A stretch of 42,854 bases of DNA from JABIBT01 sp964471565 (GCA_964471565.1 CAYYFK010000005.1:1-42854); one strand, 5' to 3'; positions 25,299 through 32,274 are shown, counted from the first letter of the stretch. The notes: a model not told the origin generated them from the letters alone. Numbers and translations: made by a program.

Positions 25299-25978
25299 CT
25301 TGTTTTAACCTGCCTTGGAATATATTTAAAATTATCTGATTCTCCAGGTGGACTTTCAAAAGGATATTCCCCTTCTCCTTCCCCAATTGGAACCTCTATT
25401 GGATCGTATCCTTCTAAATTTATTATTACTCTAAATTCTGGTCCTTCTGAAGAAAGATCAAATGAATGTAAGAAACCTGCAACTCCTAAATCAAAGTTAG
25501 GGGGCATTGGTTCGGAATACCAATCATAACCAAATTCTCCAATATTTACTGGAACTTTATGGGAAAAATCATTTCCTCCTACTTCGATTGTTACGTCTTG
25601 TATTACTGGTTCGTTATACCCAGATATATCTACAGTCCCCATTGGAACTGACTGATCAAAATAATTTACTAATATTATCTCCCCATTAACTGGATTTGAA
25701 TAAACATAAAGTAAGTTAAGATTTGGATTTCTTTGCTGTGAATATTCTAAATATTTTATTGTAAATTCATCTAATTCTTCCTCAACATTTTCTTGATTTT
25801 TTAAGGCACTATTAATTACATATCCAGACTCATGGATATAGTTATTTGATAGACTTTCGAAACTTTCGAACAAAATTGCTTCCTGTATTTTGTTTGGATT
25901 AGATGTTACACTAAAAACAGCTATTGCTAAAATTACTGAAATTATGATATAAAACTGTCCTCTTTTATTAAAAAACAT
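25295..25978 (-). CDS. Pseudopilin-like protein, first gene of pilus operon
   Basis: A 227-aa protein with an N-terminal MFFNKRG/QFYIIISVILAIAV, a KRGQ-type class III-like start seen in DPANN pilin-like proteins, then a soluble ectodomain rich in Pro and Gly (PPNFDLGVAGFLHS, VPIGEGEGEYPFESPPGESD). It is the most upstream gene of the minus-strand pilus run. A TATA-like ATATTTAAACC at about 26001-26010 gives a nearly leaderless start. Role inferred from signal and position. Confidence 0.6.
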   Translation of the reverse strand: MFFNKRGQFYIIISVILAIAVFSVTSNPNKIQEAILFESFESLSNNYIHESGYVINSALKNQENVEEELDEFTIKYLEYSQQRNPNLNLLYVYSNPVNGEIILVNYFDQSVPMGTVDISGYNEPVIQDVTIEVGGNDFSHKVPVNIGEFGYDWYSEPMPPNFDLGVAGFLHSFDLSSEGPEFRVIINLEGYDPIEVPIGEGEGEYPFESPPGESDNFKYIPRQVKTR

Positions 25979-26000
25979 AATTAAAAATTACATTAAAGGT

Positions 26001-26010
26001 TTAAATATTT
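26001..26010 (-). promoter_or_regulatory. TATA box of the pilus operon
   Basis: AAATATTTAA on the minus strand, about 23-32 nt upstream of the first pseudopilin ATG at 25978, in the position for a leaderless transcript. Confidence 0.45.
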
Positions 26011-26012
26011 TT

Positions 26013-26570
26013 TTATTTGGCAGAATCAACAACTAATTTCAAATCTTCTTGTGCTTTTTCTATTTGTCCTTGTTTATTGTGTATAATTACTACTTTTGCT
26101 CCAGATTTCATAGAATACCTTGAAGCGAATTCTCTATTTGTTTTCTGGTGTTCTTCTAAATCTGATTCTGATTCTTCGTCTCTTACTCTTGATTTATCTG
26201 TGTTCCTTCTTTCTATTATTCCCTTAGGATCTGTTTCTACAATTACTATTAATGTTGGTTTAAATTTCTCTAGAGCTAAATCTGGTAATCCTTCTGTGTA
26301 ACCGTATGGATGTTTTATTGATAGGTGTGTGTTAATTATTACATCTTTGTTTTGGATTCGTTCTGCTATTTTGTTTATAGTTTCTTCTTGTATTTTTGCG
26401 TATTCTTCTTCTGGAATATCTTTCCTTAGGTCATCTCTTGTTTCAACTGCTCCCATTTCTTTTGCAACTTCAAACATTACATCTCCAAAATTAATTTCTT
26501 CAAAATTTTCTAAAACTGACGCTACAGTTGTTTTTCCAGATCCCGGTATTCCCGCTAGTATTATTATCAT
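26013..26570 (-). CDS. adkA: Archaeal-type adenylate kinase
   Basis: A 185-aa nucleoside monophosphate kinase converting ATP + AMP to 2 ADP. The P-loop GIPGSGKTT is at residues 7-15, followed by INFGDVMFEVAKEMG typical of the archaeal AdkA family, and a later RNTDKSRVRDEE lid-like segment with the Arg residues that hold phosphates. Length fits the archaeal enzyme rather than the longer bacterial Adk. It ends 34 nt before the pilus operon start and follows a 150-aa orphan gene by 3 nt. Confidence 0.85.
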   Translation of the reverse strand: MIIILAGIPGSGKTTVASVLENFEEINFGDVMFEVAKEMGAVETRDDLRKDIPEEEYAKIQEETINKIAERIQNKDVIINTHLSIKHPYGYTEGLPDLALEKFKPTLIVIVETDPKGIIERRNTDKSRVRDEESESDLEEHQKTNREFASRYSMKSGAKVVIIHNKQGQIEKAQEDLKLVVDSAK

Positions 26571-26573
26571 TTT

Positions 26574-27026
26574 TTATCCGAAGTAATGGTTTTTTGCTAA
26601 ACTTGATTTTTCTTGTTTCCATGACTTATCAAGTTTTTGTATTATAAAGTTTGATTTTTTTGTTAATTCTGGCCATTTTTTGAAAGCCATTTTTATGTAT
26701 TCTGCTTCCCTTACATCTGTTGAAGAGATATTTAATGAAAGAGCCTTTCTATCTATTTCTAATAACTCTTCATAGGTTTTAAGTAAATCTTCTTTTTCTC
26801 TTTCTGTGAAGAATTTTGATTCATACATTTCTATCATTATAGCTTGATTTGGGAAGATTACTTTTTCAAAAATTTTAGCGAAGAAAACAATTTTTTCATG
26901 GATTCTCCTCCTTATACTTCTTAATAAGAAAAATGGATCTTCAATATAATCTAATTCAAACTCGTTATTTAATTTTTTATAAATTGGTAGATTATATTTC
27001 TTTTGAAACTTTTTGTATTCTTCCAT
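26574..27026 (-). CDS. Hypothetical helical protein
   Basis: A 150-aa, mostly helical, basic protein without a recognised domain. Notable stretches are EDPFFLLRSIRRRIHEKIVFF and FFTEREKEDLLKTYEELLEIDRKAL. It has no Cys or signal peptide. It lies 3 nt upstream of the adenylate kinase gene, so the two are probably co-transcribed. tRNA-Thr(GGT) follows in the opposite upstream direction at 27067. Function unknown. Confidence 0.55.
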   Translation of the reverse strand: MEEYKKFQKKYNLPIYKKLNNEFELDYIEDPFFLLRSIRRRIHEKIVFFAKIFEKVIFPNQAIMIEMYESKFFTEREKEDLLKTYEELLEIDRKALSLNISSTDVREAEYIKMAFKKWPELTKKSNFIIQKLDKSWKQEKSSLAKNHYFG

Positions 27027-27066
27027 TTAGGTTTCTGGATTTTAAGTTATTTATAAAGGTTTTGTA

Positions 27067-27151
27067 AGCTCAGGGCGGGAATTGAACCCGCGACCTCCAC
27101 ATTTTTGGCTTAAGATACCAATGTGACGTTCTACCTCTGAACTACCCGAGC
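27067..27151 (-). tRNA. tRNA-Thr (anticodon GGT), with 13-nt intron
   Basis: An 85-nt gene. Acceptor GCTCGGG pairs with CCTGAGC (one G-T), the D-arm is GTTC/GAAC, the anticodon stem is TCACA/TGTGG, the T-arm is CGGG-TTCAATT-CCCG-like, and U73 is the discriminator normal for archaeal tRNA-Thr. The anticodon loop becomes TTGGTAA after removal of 13 nt (27103-27115) between positions 37 and 38. TTGG of the exon pairs with CCAA of the intron and AAA/TAT bulges lie at the splice sites, so a bulge-helix-bulge forms with cuts at canonical places. No CCA is encoded. Confidence 0.93.
27103..27115 (-). other. Canonical 37/38 intron of tRNA-Thr(GGT)
   Basis: 13 nt, TCTTAAGCCAAAA on the minus strand. 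The CCAA part pairs with TTGG at loop positions 32-35 to form the four-base-pair helix of the bulge-helix-bulge. It is close to the minimum size for such an intron. Confidence 0.85.
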
Positions 27152-27168
27152 AATAAGAATAAACGTTT

Positions 27169-27615
27169 TTAATTTGTATTTAAATTTTTGTTTTTTATTA
27201 ATTCCGAAGAACTTTGTACTTTTCCACCTTCTCCTATGTTGAAAAGCATCTTAATTCCTAATTCTTCACATACTTCGTGTTCTGAACCTGGTAGGGGGAC
27301 ATCATCTGTTTTTCTATCTCCACCATTAGCAAAAATATCTGGTTTTATTTCTCTAATATCCTTACTAACCGAAATATCTTCTGTTCCTTCTTCATGATGT
27401 GAAAGATGTACTTTACTTATGTTTTCAAATGCTTCTAGTATTTCTATTCTCTCTCTTTCTGGCATGAATGGTTCTTCTCTTTTGAATGATCTAATCCAGT
27501 TATCATTATTTAAAATCACAATTACTTTTCCATGTTGCGAAGCTTCTTTAAACATTCTAACATGACCAATGTGGACTGGATCAAATCCTCCAGAAACAAC
27601 AATTGTCTTTTCCAT
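27169..27615 (-). CDS. Cytidylyltransferase-like nucleotidyltransferase
   Basis: A 148-aa enzyme of the nucleotidyltransferase superfamily with the HxGH motif (GGFDPVHIGHVRMFKEA, residues 9-25), which binds nucleotide triphosphate phosphates, and a C-terminal SSSELIKN resembling the ISSTxIR motif. It resembles TagD/RfaE-type and archaeal FAD-synthase-like proteins that couple a nucleotide to a phosphorylated sugar or flavin, but the substrate is unclear. It stands alone between two tRNA genes on the same strand. Confidence 0.72.
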   Translation of the reverse strand: MEKTIVVSGGFDPVHIGHVRMFKEASQHGKVIVILNNDNWIRSFKREEPFMPERERIEILEAFENISKVHLSHHEEGTEDISVSKDIREIKPDIFANGGDRKTDDVPLPGSEHEVCEELGIKMLFNIGEGGKVQSSSELIKNKNLNTN

Positions 27616-27724
27616 AATTTTGATTTGGTTGTTCAGTTTTTAAAGTTAATTAAAGAAAAATCTTGATTTAAAATAAATGGGGGGAACGGGATTCGGACCC
27701 GCGCAGGCACTAAGCCACAGGATC

Positions 27725-27766
27725 TTAAGTTTGGCAAATTTTCATAAAATGAATTTTTCCTGCCCA
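27725..27766 (-). other. Intron of tRNA-Leu(TAA) in the anticodon loop
   Basis: A 42-nt insertion after CTTAA. The flanking ACTTAA is repeated at its 3' end, so the exact cut may shift by up to 6 nt. Its interior pairs GGCA with TGCC and carries a TTCAT/ATGAA hairpin. CTTAA of the exon can pair with TTAAG near the 3' end. The bulge-helix-bulge is relaxed rather than standard. Confidence 0.7.
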
Positions 27767-27776
27767 TTAAGTCCTG

Positions 27777-27793
27777 GGTATGCCATTACAAAC
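27777..27793 (-). other. Probable second intron of tRNA-Leu(TAA), between D-arm and anticodon arm
   Basis: Sixteen of these 17 nt are surplus to a normal tRNA: position 26 should follow the D-stem directly. CTGGGT and ACCCAG flank the segment and can pair. A noncanonical intron at 25/26 or 26/27 explains it best. Confidence 0.55.
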
Positions 27794-27848
27794 CCAGTTT
27801 GACCAGACTCTGGCATCCCCCCATCTGAATTAAATGCCTGTACTTAAT

Positions 27849-28556
27849 TTATAAATGTTTTTGTCTTTCTTTTATTGTCATCCTTGGAACATAATAACCA
27901 TATTTTTTGAAAAACTCCCATTTAGTCTTATGTTTTAAGTTGTTGAATCCAAAATCTTTTTCTATGTAATTTATTATATCCTCTTTTCTATGAATTACTA
28001 AAGGATAACTTGTATTTTTATCCCTCTTGCCCTTGTATGGCTTTTTCAACTTTGGGCCATATTTCAGTTTTATTAGGATTGTATAAATTTGTTCTATTAG
28101 TTGTTTGGAAGTTGATGCAATTCTGATAATTGGGACTTTGTTTATTGGATTTTTTGCTGTTCTATTTTTGTCAAAATATATGCATCCATCAGTATCAAAT
28201 ATTCCTCTTAATGTATGTTTGACCAATTTTCTGGTTAGAAATTTTTTTGGTATCTTGGTGTTTAATTTTGAACCGACTGTTATCCCAAGCGATTTATAAT
28301 AATTAAATATTCTTTTATCAAAACATAAGAAACCACATACCCCCATTGAAGGATATTTTTTTAATTGCAATTCTCGGTTTATTAGAGGTTTTGCTACAAT
28401 CCTATTAAATAAGGGCATTATGTGATTTTTGTAATACTCTTCTTCTTCATTCATGTCCCCCAATAAAGCACATTCTTTGTATCTTCCATTGTCGCTTAAG
28501 CATCCATCGCCAATATGGATCCCTATTAGTTCTGCTAATTCTTCCGTAATTTTCAT
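27849..28556 (-). mobile_element. Free-standing LAGLIDADG homing endonuclease
   Basis: A 235-aa protein with two LAGLIDADG (DOD) helices: ELIGIHIGDGCLS (residues 8-20) and TLRGIFDTDGCIYF near 117-130, each ending in the catalytic Asp. Between and after them are beta-rich DNA-contact regions with many basic residues. This is a monomeric-type homing endonuclease; it is not inside an intein or an intron here. It lies between tRNA-Thr(CGT) and tRNA-Leu(TAA), the second of which has introns, suggesting past homing into tRNA genes. The coding region is intact. Confidence 0.82.
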
Positions 28557-28616
28557 ATCGATTCATAGTAAAATTCATTTAAAAATAATTTGCCCGTGCG
28601 TGGCAAGCTGACAAGG

Positions 28617-28688
28617 AGCCTCAGGAGGGATTTGAACCCACGACCTTCTGATTACGAATCAGATGCACTACCACTATGCTACTGAGGC
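28617..28688 (-). tRNA. tRNA-Thr (anticodon CGT)
   Basis: A 72-nt gene. GCCTCAG pairs with CTGAGGC, anticodon stem TCTGA/TCAGA encloses TTCGTAA, the T-arm is GTGGG-TTCAAAT-CCCTC-like, and U73 is the threonine discriminator. No intron and no encoded CCA. It starts 1 nt after the stop of a 39-aa minus-strand gene, so it is probably cut out of a shared transcript. Confidence 0.95.
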
Positions 28689-28689
28689 G

Positions 28690-28809
28690 TTATTCTTTCT
28701 TTTCTTTTTTCTGGCATTCTTGACAAATTGGTTGCTTGTCTATGAAAGTGCCTTTTATTTTTCCAAGAAAGGTTTCCTCTATTTTATTTCCACATTTAGA
28801 ACATTTCAT
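28690..28809 (-). CDS. Small zinc-ribbon protein (39 aa)
   Basis: ATG at 28809 to TAA at 28690-28692 encodes 39 residues with two Cys pairs (CSKCG at about 3-7, CQEC at about 29-32), the spacing of a zinc ribbon, and a Lys/Glu-rich C-terminus. It is too small for most automatic gene calls. The tRNA-Thr(CGT) gene begins 1 nt after its stop. A TATA-like ATTTATATAATT (minus, about 28826-28837) lies upstream. Function unknown; tiny zinc ribbons of this sort are common in archaea. Confidence 0.65.
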   Translation of the reverse strand: MKCSKCGNKIEETFLGKIKGTFIDKQPICQECQKKEKKE

Positions 28810-28825
28810 AGCTATATAACTGTGA

Positions 28826-28837
28826 GTTAATTATATA
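28826..28837. promoter_or_regulatory. Shared TATA region between the zinc-ribbon/tRNA unit and tag
   Basis: AATTATATAAAT can serve as TATA on either strand: about 17-28 nt before the 39-aa start at 28809 (minus) and about 24-35 nt before the tag ATG at 28861 (plus). Confidence 0.4.
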
Positions 28838-28860
28838 AATATATTGTGGAAACTGATATT

Positions 28861-29412
28861 ATGAAAAAGTGTGAATGGTGCTTGGGAAATGAATTAATGG
28901 AGGAATATCATGATAATGAATGGGGCGTTCCGTTACATGATGATAAAAAGTTATTTGAATTTCTAGTTTTAGATGCTTTTCAGGCAGGACTTTCTTGGTT
29001 AACTATTATTAAGAAAAGAGAAAATTTTCGGAAGGCATTTGATGATTATAATTATGAAAAGATTTCTAAATATGACAAAAAAGATTTTGAAAGGCTTATG
29101 AATGACGCAGGAATAATTAGGAATAAGTTAAAGATACTCTCAACTATTGAAAATGCAAAAAGATTTATTGATATTCAGAAAGAATTTGGTTCCTTTGATA
29201 AATATATTTGGGGTTTTGTTGGTGGTAAACCCATTATTAATAATTTTAAAATTATGAAAGACTTACCTGCTAAAACTGAAATTTCTGATGAGATGAGCAA
29301 AGATTTAAAGAATAGAGGTTTTAAGTTTGTAGGAAGTACTATTTGTTATGCGTTTATGCAAGCAGCTGGTTTAGTTAACGATCACACCTTAGATTGTTTT
29401 AAAAGGAAATAA
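28861..29412 (+). CDS. tag: DNA-3-methyladenine glycosylase I
   Basis: A 183-aa base-excision repair enzyme that removes 3-methyladenine from DNA. It has the Tag signature from the start: CEWC (C3, C6), YHDNEWGVPLHDDKKLFEFL, QAGLSWLTIIKKRENFR, and the C-terminal zinc ligands HTLDCF. Tag binds one zinc through Cys/His residues at both ends, all seen here. The frame opens upstream at a GTG (28846), but the ATG at 28861 fits the family start. It has its own direction and a probable divergent promoter with the zinc-ribbon/tRNA unit. Confidence 0.92.
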   Translation: MKKCEWCLGNELMEEYHDNEWGVPLHDDKKLFEFLVLDAFQAGLSWLTIIKKRENFRKAFDDYNYEKISKYDKKDFERLMNDAGIIRNKLKILSTIENAKRFIDIQKEFGSFDKYIWGFVGGKPIINNFKIMKDLPAKTEISDEMSKDLKNRGFKFVGSTICYAFMQAAGLVNDHTLDCFKRK

Positions 29413-29435
29413 TTGTTACTACTTTAAAGGGTAAG

Positions 29436-29444
29436 CTTTATAAA
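29436..29444 (+). promoter_or_regulatory. Strong promoter of the 248-aa gene
   Basis: CTTTATAAA with an upstream purine-rich AAAGGG BRE-like element. Start of transcription is expected near 29468-29472, just before a 12-codon leader reading frame (29477). Confidence 0.6.
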
Positions 29445-29476
29445 CTATCTGGTGTTTCTGATTTGGTTTGAATCTT

Positions 29477-29515
29477 ATGGTTAAATTAAGATTTTGGAGG
29501 ACAAAATTAAAATGA
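29477..29515 (+). CDS. Possible 12-codon leader peptide overlapping the next start
   Basis: ATG at 29477 opens a 12-codon frame (MVKLRFWRTKLK) ending in TGA at 29513-29515, which overlaps the next ATG (29512) as ATGA. It contains the GGAGG ribosome site of the following gene. It sits a few bases after the predicted transcription start, so it could be translated as a leaderless message. No similar peptide is known to me; this may be chance. Confidence 0.3.
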   Translation: MVKLRFWRTKLK

Positions 29516-30258
29516 GATTAGTACCAATGACACAAAGACAAACTGAAGGTCTGATTAGTGGTGCACTAAACGGATATGAAAATTTTATAAAATTACAAGG
29601 TGGTTCAAGTAGTGAACAAGCTGGAAATGGTTTGTTTGAAGGTAGTTCTGAAGTACAAACTGTTGTAAAAAACGCTGCAACTTTGGGTAATCTTTTAGAA
29701 GCTATGGCAGGACTTACTTTGATGAGTGAGTTCAACAGATGTGTATACGCTGCTAGCTCTTTTACTGAAGATTTAGAAGGTATGCCAAATAGAGTTTGGG
29801 CAGATTATGATGAACAATCCCAAAGATTTAAAGACGATGTTGATAAAGAAATAACTAAACAATGGAATGTTGTTTTAAATTTCAATACTGCCTTAAGTGG
29901 ATTGAAAGATTCTTACCAAACTGGAAATGTTTTGGAAGTTGCTGAAGCATTAGAAACTCTTTCCGAAGCTGGAAATTGGGGATCTAAAGTTCCTGTAGGA
30001 AGAATTTATGGTGCTGTTGAAAGCATGGAACAACTTGCTTTGTTCGACCATTATGAAGGTATTAATGGTGCTTTGAATTTGAGAATGGAACTTTCAGATG
30101 TTTTAGACAGATCTAGAGTTAAAAGCGTTCTTTTGGGTCATCCAAATAACCCCCTTCTGACAGGTAGAAAACATTCTCCTAACGAAGGCATGGTTTACAG
30201 AGGACCATTAGACCATGAAGTTATGGCAAGAGAACTATTGAGAACTTACGGAAAGTAA
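29512..30258 (+). CDS. Hypothetical, probably highly expressed soluble protein
   Basis: A 248-aa protein without recognised domain, signal peptide or transmembrane segment. It is mainly helical in the middle (LSGLKDSYQTGNVLEVAEAL) with a Gly/Pro-rich C-terminal part (LGHPNNPLLTGRKHSPNEG). The frame opens earlier at a TTG, but GGAGG at 29496-29500 fits the ATG at 29512. A clear TATA, an almost perfect ribosome site and a hairpin-plus-U-tract terminator suggest strong expression. It stands alone, so neighbours give no clue to function. Confidence 0.65.
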   Translation: MRLVPMTQRQTEGLISGALNGYENFIKLQGGSSSEQAGNGLFEGSSEVQTVVKNAATLGNLLEAMAGLTLMSEFNRCVYAASSFTEDLEGMPNRVWADYDEQSQRFKDDVDKEITKQWNVVLNFNTALSGLKDSYQTGNVLEVAEALETLSEAGNWGSKVPVGRIYGAVESMEQLALFDHYEGINGALNLRMELSDVLDRSRVKSVLLGHPNNPLLTGRKHSPNEGMVYRGPLDHEVMARELLRTYGK

Positions 30259-30282
30259 TTTCCGTTTTTTATTTTTTTATTT
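30248..30282 (+). terminator. Hairpin-plus-U-tract terminator
   Basis: ACGGAAA (30248-30254), loop GTAA and TTTCCGT (30259-30265) make a perfect 7-bp stem with a GNRA-type loop, then TTTTTATTTTTTTATTT. The stop codon lies in the loop. It looks like a bacterial intrinsic terminator, unusual in archaea where U-tracts suffice. Confidence 0.65.
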
Positions 30283-30909
30283 AAAATGTTTTTCTATATA
30301 AAACTCTAATAGTTTTTTGGCCTCTGGAATACAATCTTCATTTTCTACTCCAATTTTAGTTCTTTCTTGTAATTCTTGAAAGGTTCTTGCTCCTTCTAAA
30401 ACTGCTTCTTCAATATCTTCGCTAGTTATCCCTAAAACAGGGTCTACTTTATACCTATTATCTACCCTATCATATTGGTTAGTTTTTATAAAATAATTAT
30501 TAACTGCTGCTTTGAATGCTTTATCTGCTAAAACAGAACAATGAATTTTATTATTTGGGAGTCCGCCAAGTTTTTTTAGAATATTTTTTGGTTTTACTTC
30601 TAATGCTTCTTCTAAAGTCATTCCTCCGTCTTCAGTAATCATTGTAGAATACATTGAAGTTGAAGCAATTGCACTTGCACAACCAAAGGTTTGCCACTTA
30701 CATTCTACTATTCTTTCTTCGTGAACTTTAATCCACATCTTCATAACATCTCCACATGCCGGAGACCCTTCTTTTCCTACTCCACTTGCTTCTTTAGAAT
30801 AAATTTCTACATCTTTATCTTCTAGGAAGTTTCTTGGATTACTAAAATGATCTTTTACAATCTCAGAATAGAACCATTCTTGTCCGCCTCCTGATTGAAC
30901 GTCTCCCAT
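30277..30909 (-). CDS. iscU: NifU/IscU-type Fe-S scaffold protein
   Basis: A 210-aa scaffold on which Fe-S clusters are built. The three scaffold Cys are present at C52 (SPACGD, with the partner D54), C77 (TFGCASA) and C124 (KIHCSV). After about residue 145 there is an extension (GITSEDIEEAVLEGARTFQE) resembling the BFD-like [2Fe-2S] domain of NifU, but with only one Cys (C193), so that domain has probably lost its cluster. It is 1 nt from the cysteine desulfurase gene and ends the oxidative-stress/ISC run. Confidence 0.88.
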   Translation of the reverse strand: MGDVQSGGGQEWFYSEIVKDHFSNPRNFLEDKDVEIYSKEASGVGKEGSPACGDVMKMWIKVHEERIVECKWQTFGCASAIASTSMYSTMITEDGGMTLEEALEVKPKNILKKLGGLPNNKIHCSVLADKAFKAAVNNYFIKTNQYDRVDNRYKVDPVLGITSEDIEEAVLEGARTFQELQERTKIGVENEDCIPEAKKLLEFYIEKHFK

Positions 30910-30910
30910 T

Positions 30911-32077
30911 TCAAATGTCCTCCTTTTTTATTGTAACTGGTGAAAACTTTCTTAATCTTTCTATTATTCCAGGCATTTTTTCAATAACATAATCTAGTTC
31001 TTCCTTAGTTGTATGTTTACTTAGGGAAAATCTTATTGACCCTTGGGCCACTTCGTATGGGCCCCCCATAGCTGAAATAACATGGCTCGGATCTAGTGAT
31101 TTTGATGTGCACGCACTTCCAGAAGAGGCACATATGCCATGTTCATCTAAATCTAGTAAAATTGCTTCTCCTTCTATGTTCAAAAATGCAATATTGGCAT
31201 TGTTAGGTATTCTTTTTTCAGAATCTCCGTTCAGTAATGTGTTATCTATTTTTAATAATCCTTTAATTAAATAATCCCTAAGTTTTGTTAGTCTTTTGGT
31301 GTATTCCTCTTTTCCTTCTTGTGCGATTTCTAAAGCTTTTGAAAATCCTACAATGTTTGGAATATTTTCAGTTCCAGACCTTAAATTAAATTCTTGTCCT
31401 CCCCCATGAATTAAAACTTCTAAGTTGATTCCTTTTTTTTTGTATAAACATCCAACTCCCTTTGGCCCGTAAATCTTTGAACCGTTTAAAGAGAGTAAAT
31501 CCACTCCTAGTTCATTCACATCTAAAGATTCTGAGTTTGGAGCTTGACATGCATCTGTATGAAAAACTATTCCTTTTTGTTTTGCTATTTGAGAAATTTC
31601 TTTTATAGGTTGTAATGTTCCTATTTCGTTATTTGCATACATTACTGAGATTAAGATTGTATTTTCTCTTATTGCTTGTTCTATTTTATCGGTTAGAACT
31701 ATTCCGTTTTCTTCTACTGGGATATGTGTAATTTCAAAACCTTGTTTAGTTAAATATTCCAATGTGTCTAAAACTGCATGATGTTCTATAGTTGTTGTAA
31801 TTATATGATTTCCTTTATTTTTGTTTTTTAGAGCGTACCCTTTTAGTGCTAGGTTTATTGATTCTGTCCCTGAACCTGTAAAAATTATTTCTTCTGGTTG
31901 GCAATTTAATATTTTAGAAACTGCTTCTCTAGATTCTTTTAACGCTTTGCTTGCTTCCAATCCCTTATGGTGCATGCTTCCTGGATTTCCATATAAATTA
32001 GATGAGAAGGGTTGCATAGCTTCAGCTACCTTTTTGTCTAATGGTGTTGTTGAAGCTGTGTCTAGATAGATGGTCAT
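30911..32077 (-). CDS. iscS: Cysteine desulfurase
   Basis: A 388-aa PLP enzyme of the IscS/NifS family that releases sulfur from cysteine to IscU. Recognisable residues: YLDTASTTPLD at the N-terminus, GSGTESINLAL, H100 (IEHHAV), D175 (HTDACQ), PLP-Lys K201 (NGSKIYGPKG) and the mobile-loop catalytic C323 (SSGSACTS). The ASTT and SGSACTS type marks the IscS (group I) branch. It overlaps the DUF1858 gene by 4 nt and lies 1 nt before iscU, so all three are co-translated. Confidence 0.93.
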   Translation of the reverse strand: MTIYLDTASTTPLDKKVAEAMQPFSSNLYGNPGSMHHKGLEASKALKESREAVSKILNCQPEEIIFTGSGTESINLALKGYALKNKNKGNHIITTTIEHHAVLDTLEYLTKQGFEITHIPVEENGIVLTDKIEQAIRENTILISVMYANNEIGTLQPIKEISQIAKQKGIVFHTDACQAPNSESLDVNELGVDLLSLNGSKIYGPKGVGCLYKKKGINLEVLIHGGGQEFNLRSGTENIPNIVGFSKALEIAQEGKEEYTKRLTKLRDYLIKGLLKIDNTLLNGDSEKRIPNNANIAFLNIEGEAILLDLDEHGICASSGSACTSKSLDPSHVISAMGGPYEVAQGSIRFSLSKHTTKEELDYVIEKMPGIIERLRKFSPVTIKKEDI

Positions 32078-32274
32078 TTTATTAGTTTGTTTAATTTTTT
32101 TATGATTTCTTCTATTTCTTTGTCTGTTTTTCCATGAACTTTTAATCCTTGTTCTAGCGTTTCAAACTGTGCAGCTGAACATCCAACACACATGAAACCT
32201 AAGTCAAAAAGAAACTCGGCTAGTTGGGGATATTCTGAAATTGCTTCTCCGATTATTGTATCTTTTTTTATCAT
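32074..32274 (-). CDS. DUF1858-family small protein
   Basis: A 66-aa protein with the DUF1858 pattern: an N-terminal TIIGEAISEYPQLAEFLFDLGF, then CVGC (C28, C31) in FMCVGCSAAQFETLEQG. Members are small helical proteins with a Cys pair that often sit near Fe-S or hybrid-cluster genes. Overlaps of 4 nt with both neighbours (HTH gene and iscS) place it firmly in the ISC unit. A role in sulfur or Fe-S handling is likely but not proven. Confidence 0.75.
   Translation of the reverse strand: MIKKDTIIGEAISEYPQLAEFLFDLGFMCVGCSAAQFETLEQGLKVHGKTDKEIEEIIKKLNKLIK

Larger units (their letters stand above)
27678..27822 (-). tRNA. tRNA-Leu (anticodon TAA), with two apparent introns
   Basis: A 145-nt gene for a class II tRNA. 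Acceptor GGGGGGA pairs with TCCCCCC and A73 follows. D-stem CCAG/CTGG encloses an AGTCTGGTCAAA loop with the GG pair. The T-arm is GCGGG-TCCGAAT-CCCGT and the long variable arm is about 15 nt (GGC/GCC stem). Anticodon stem CAGGA/TCCTG encloses CTTAA followed by a 42-nt insertion (about 27725-27766). A second insertion of 16 nt separates D-stem from anticodon stem (within 27777-27793). Without both, the length is 87 nt, normal for tRNA-Leu. No CCA is encoded. Confidence 0.88.
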
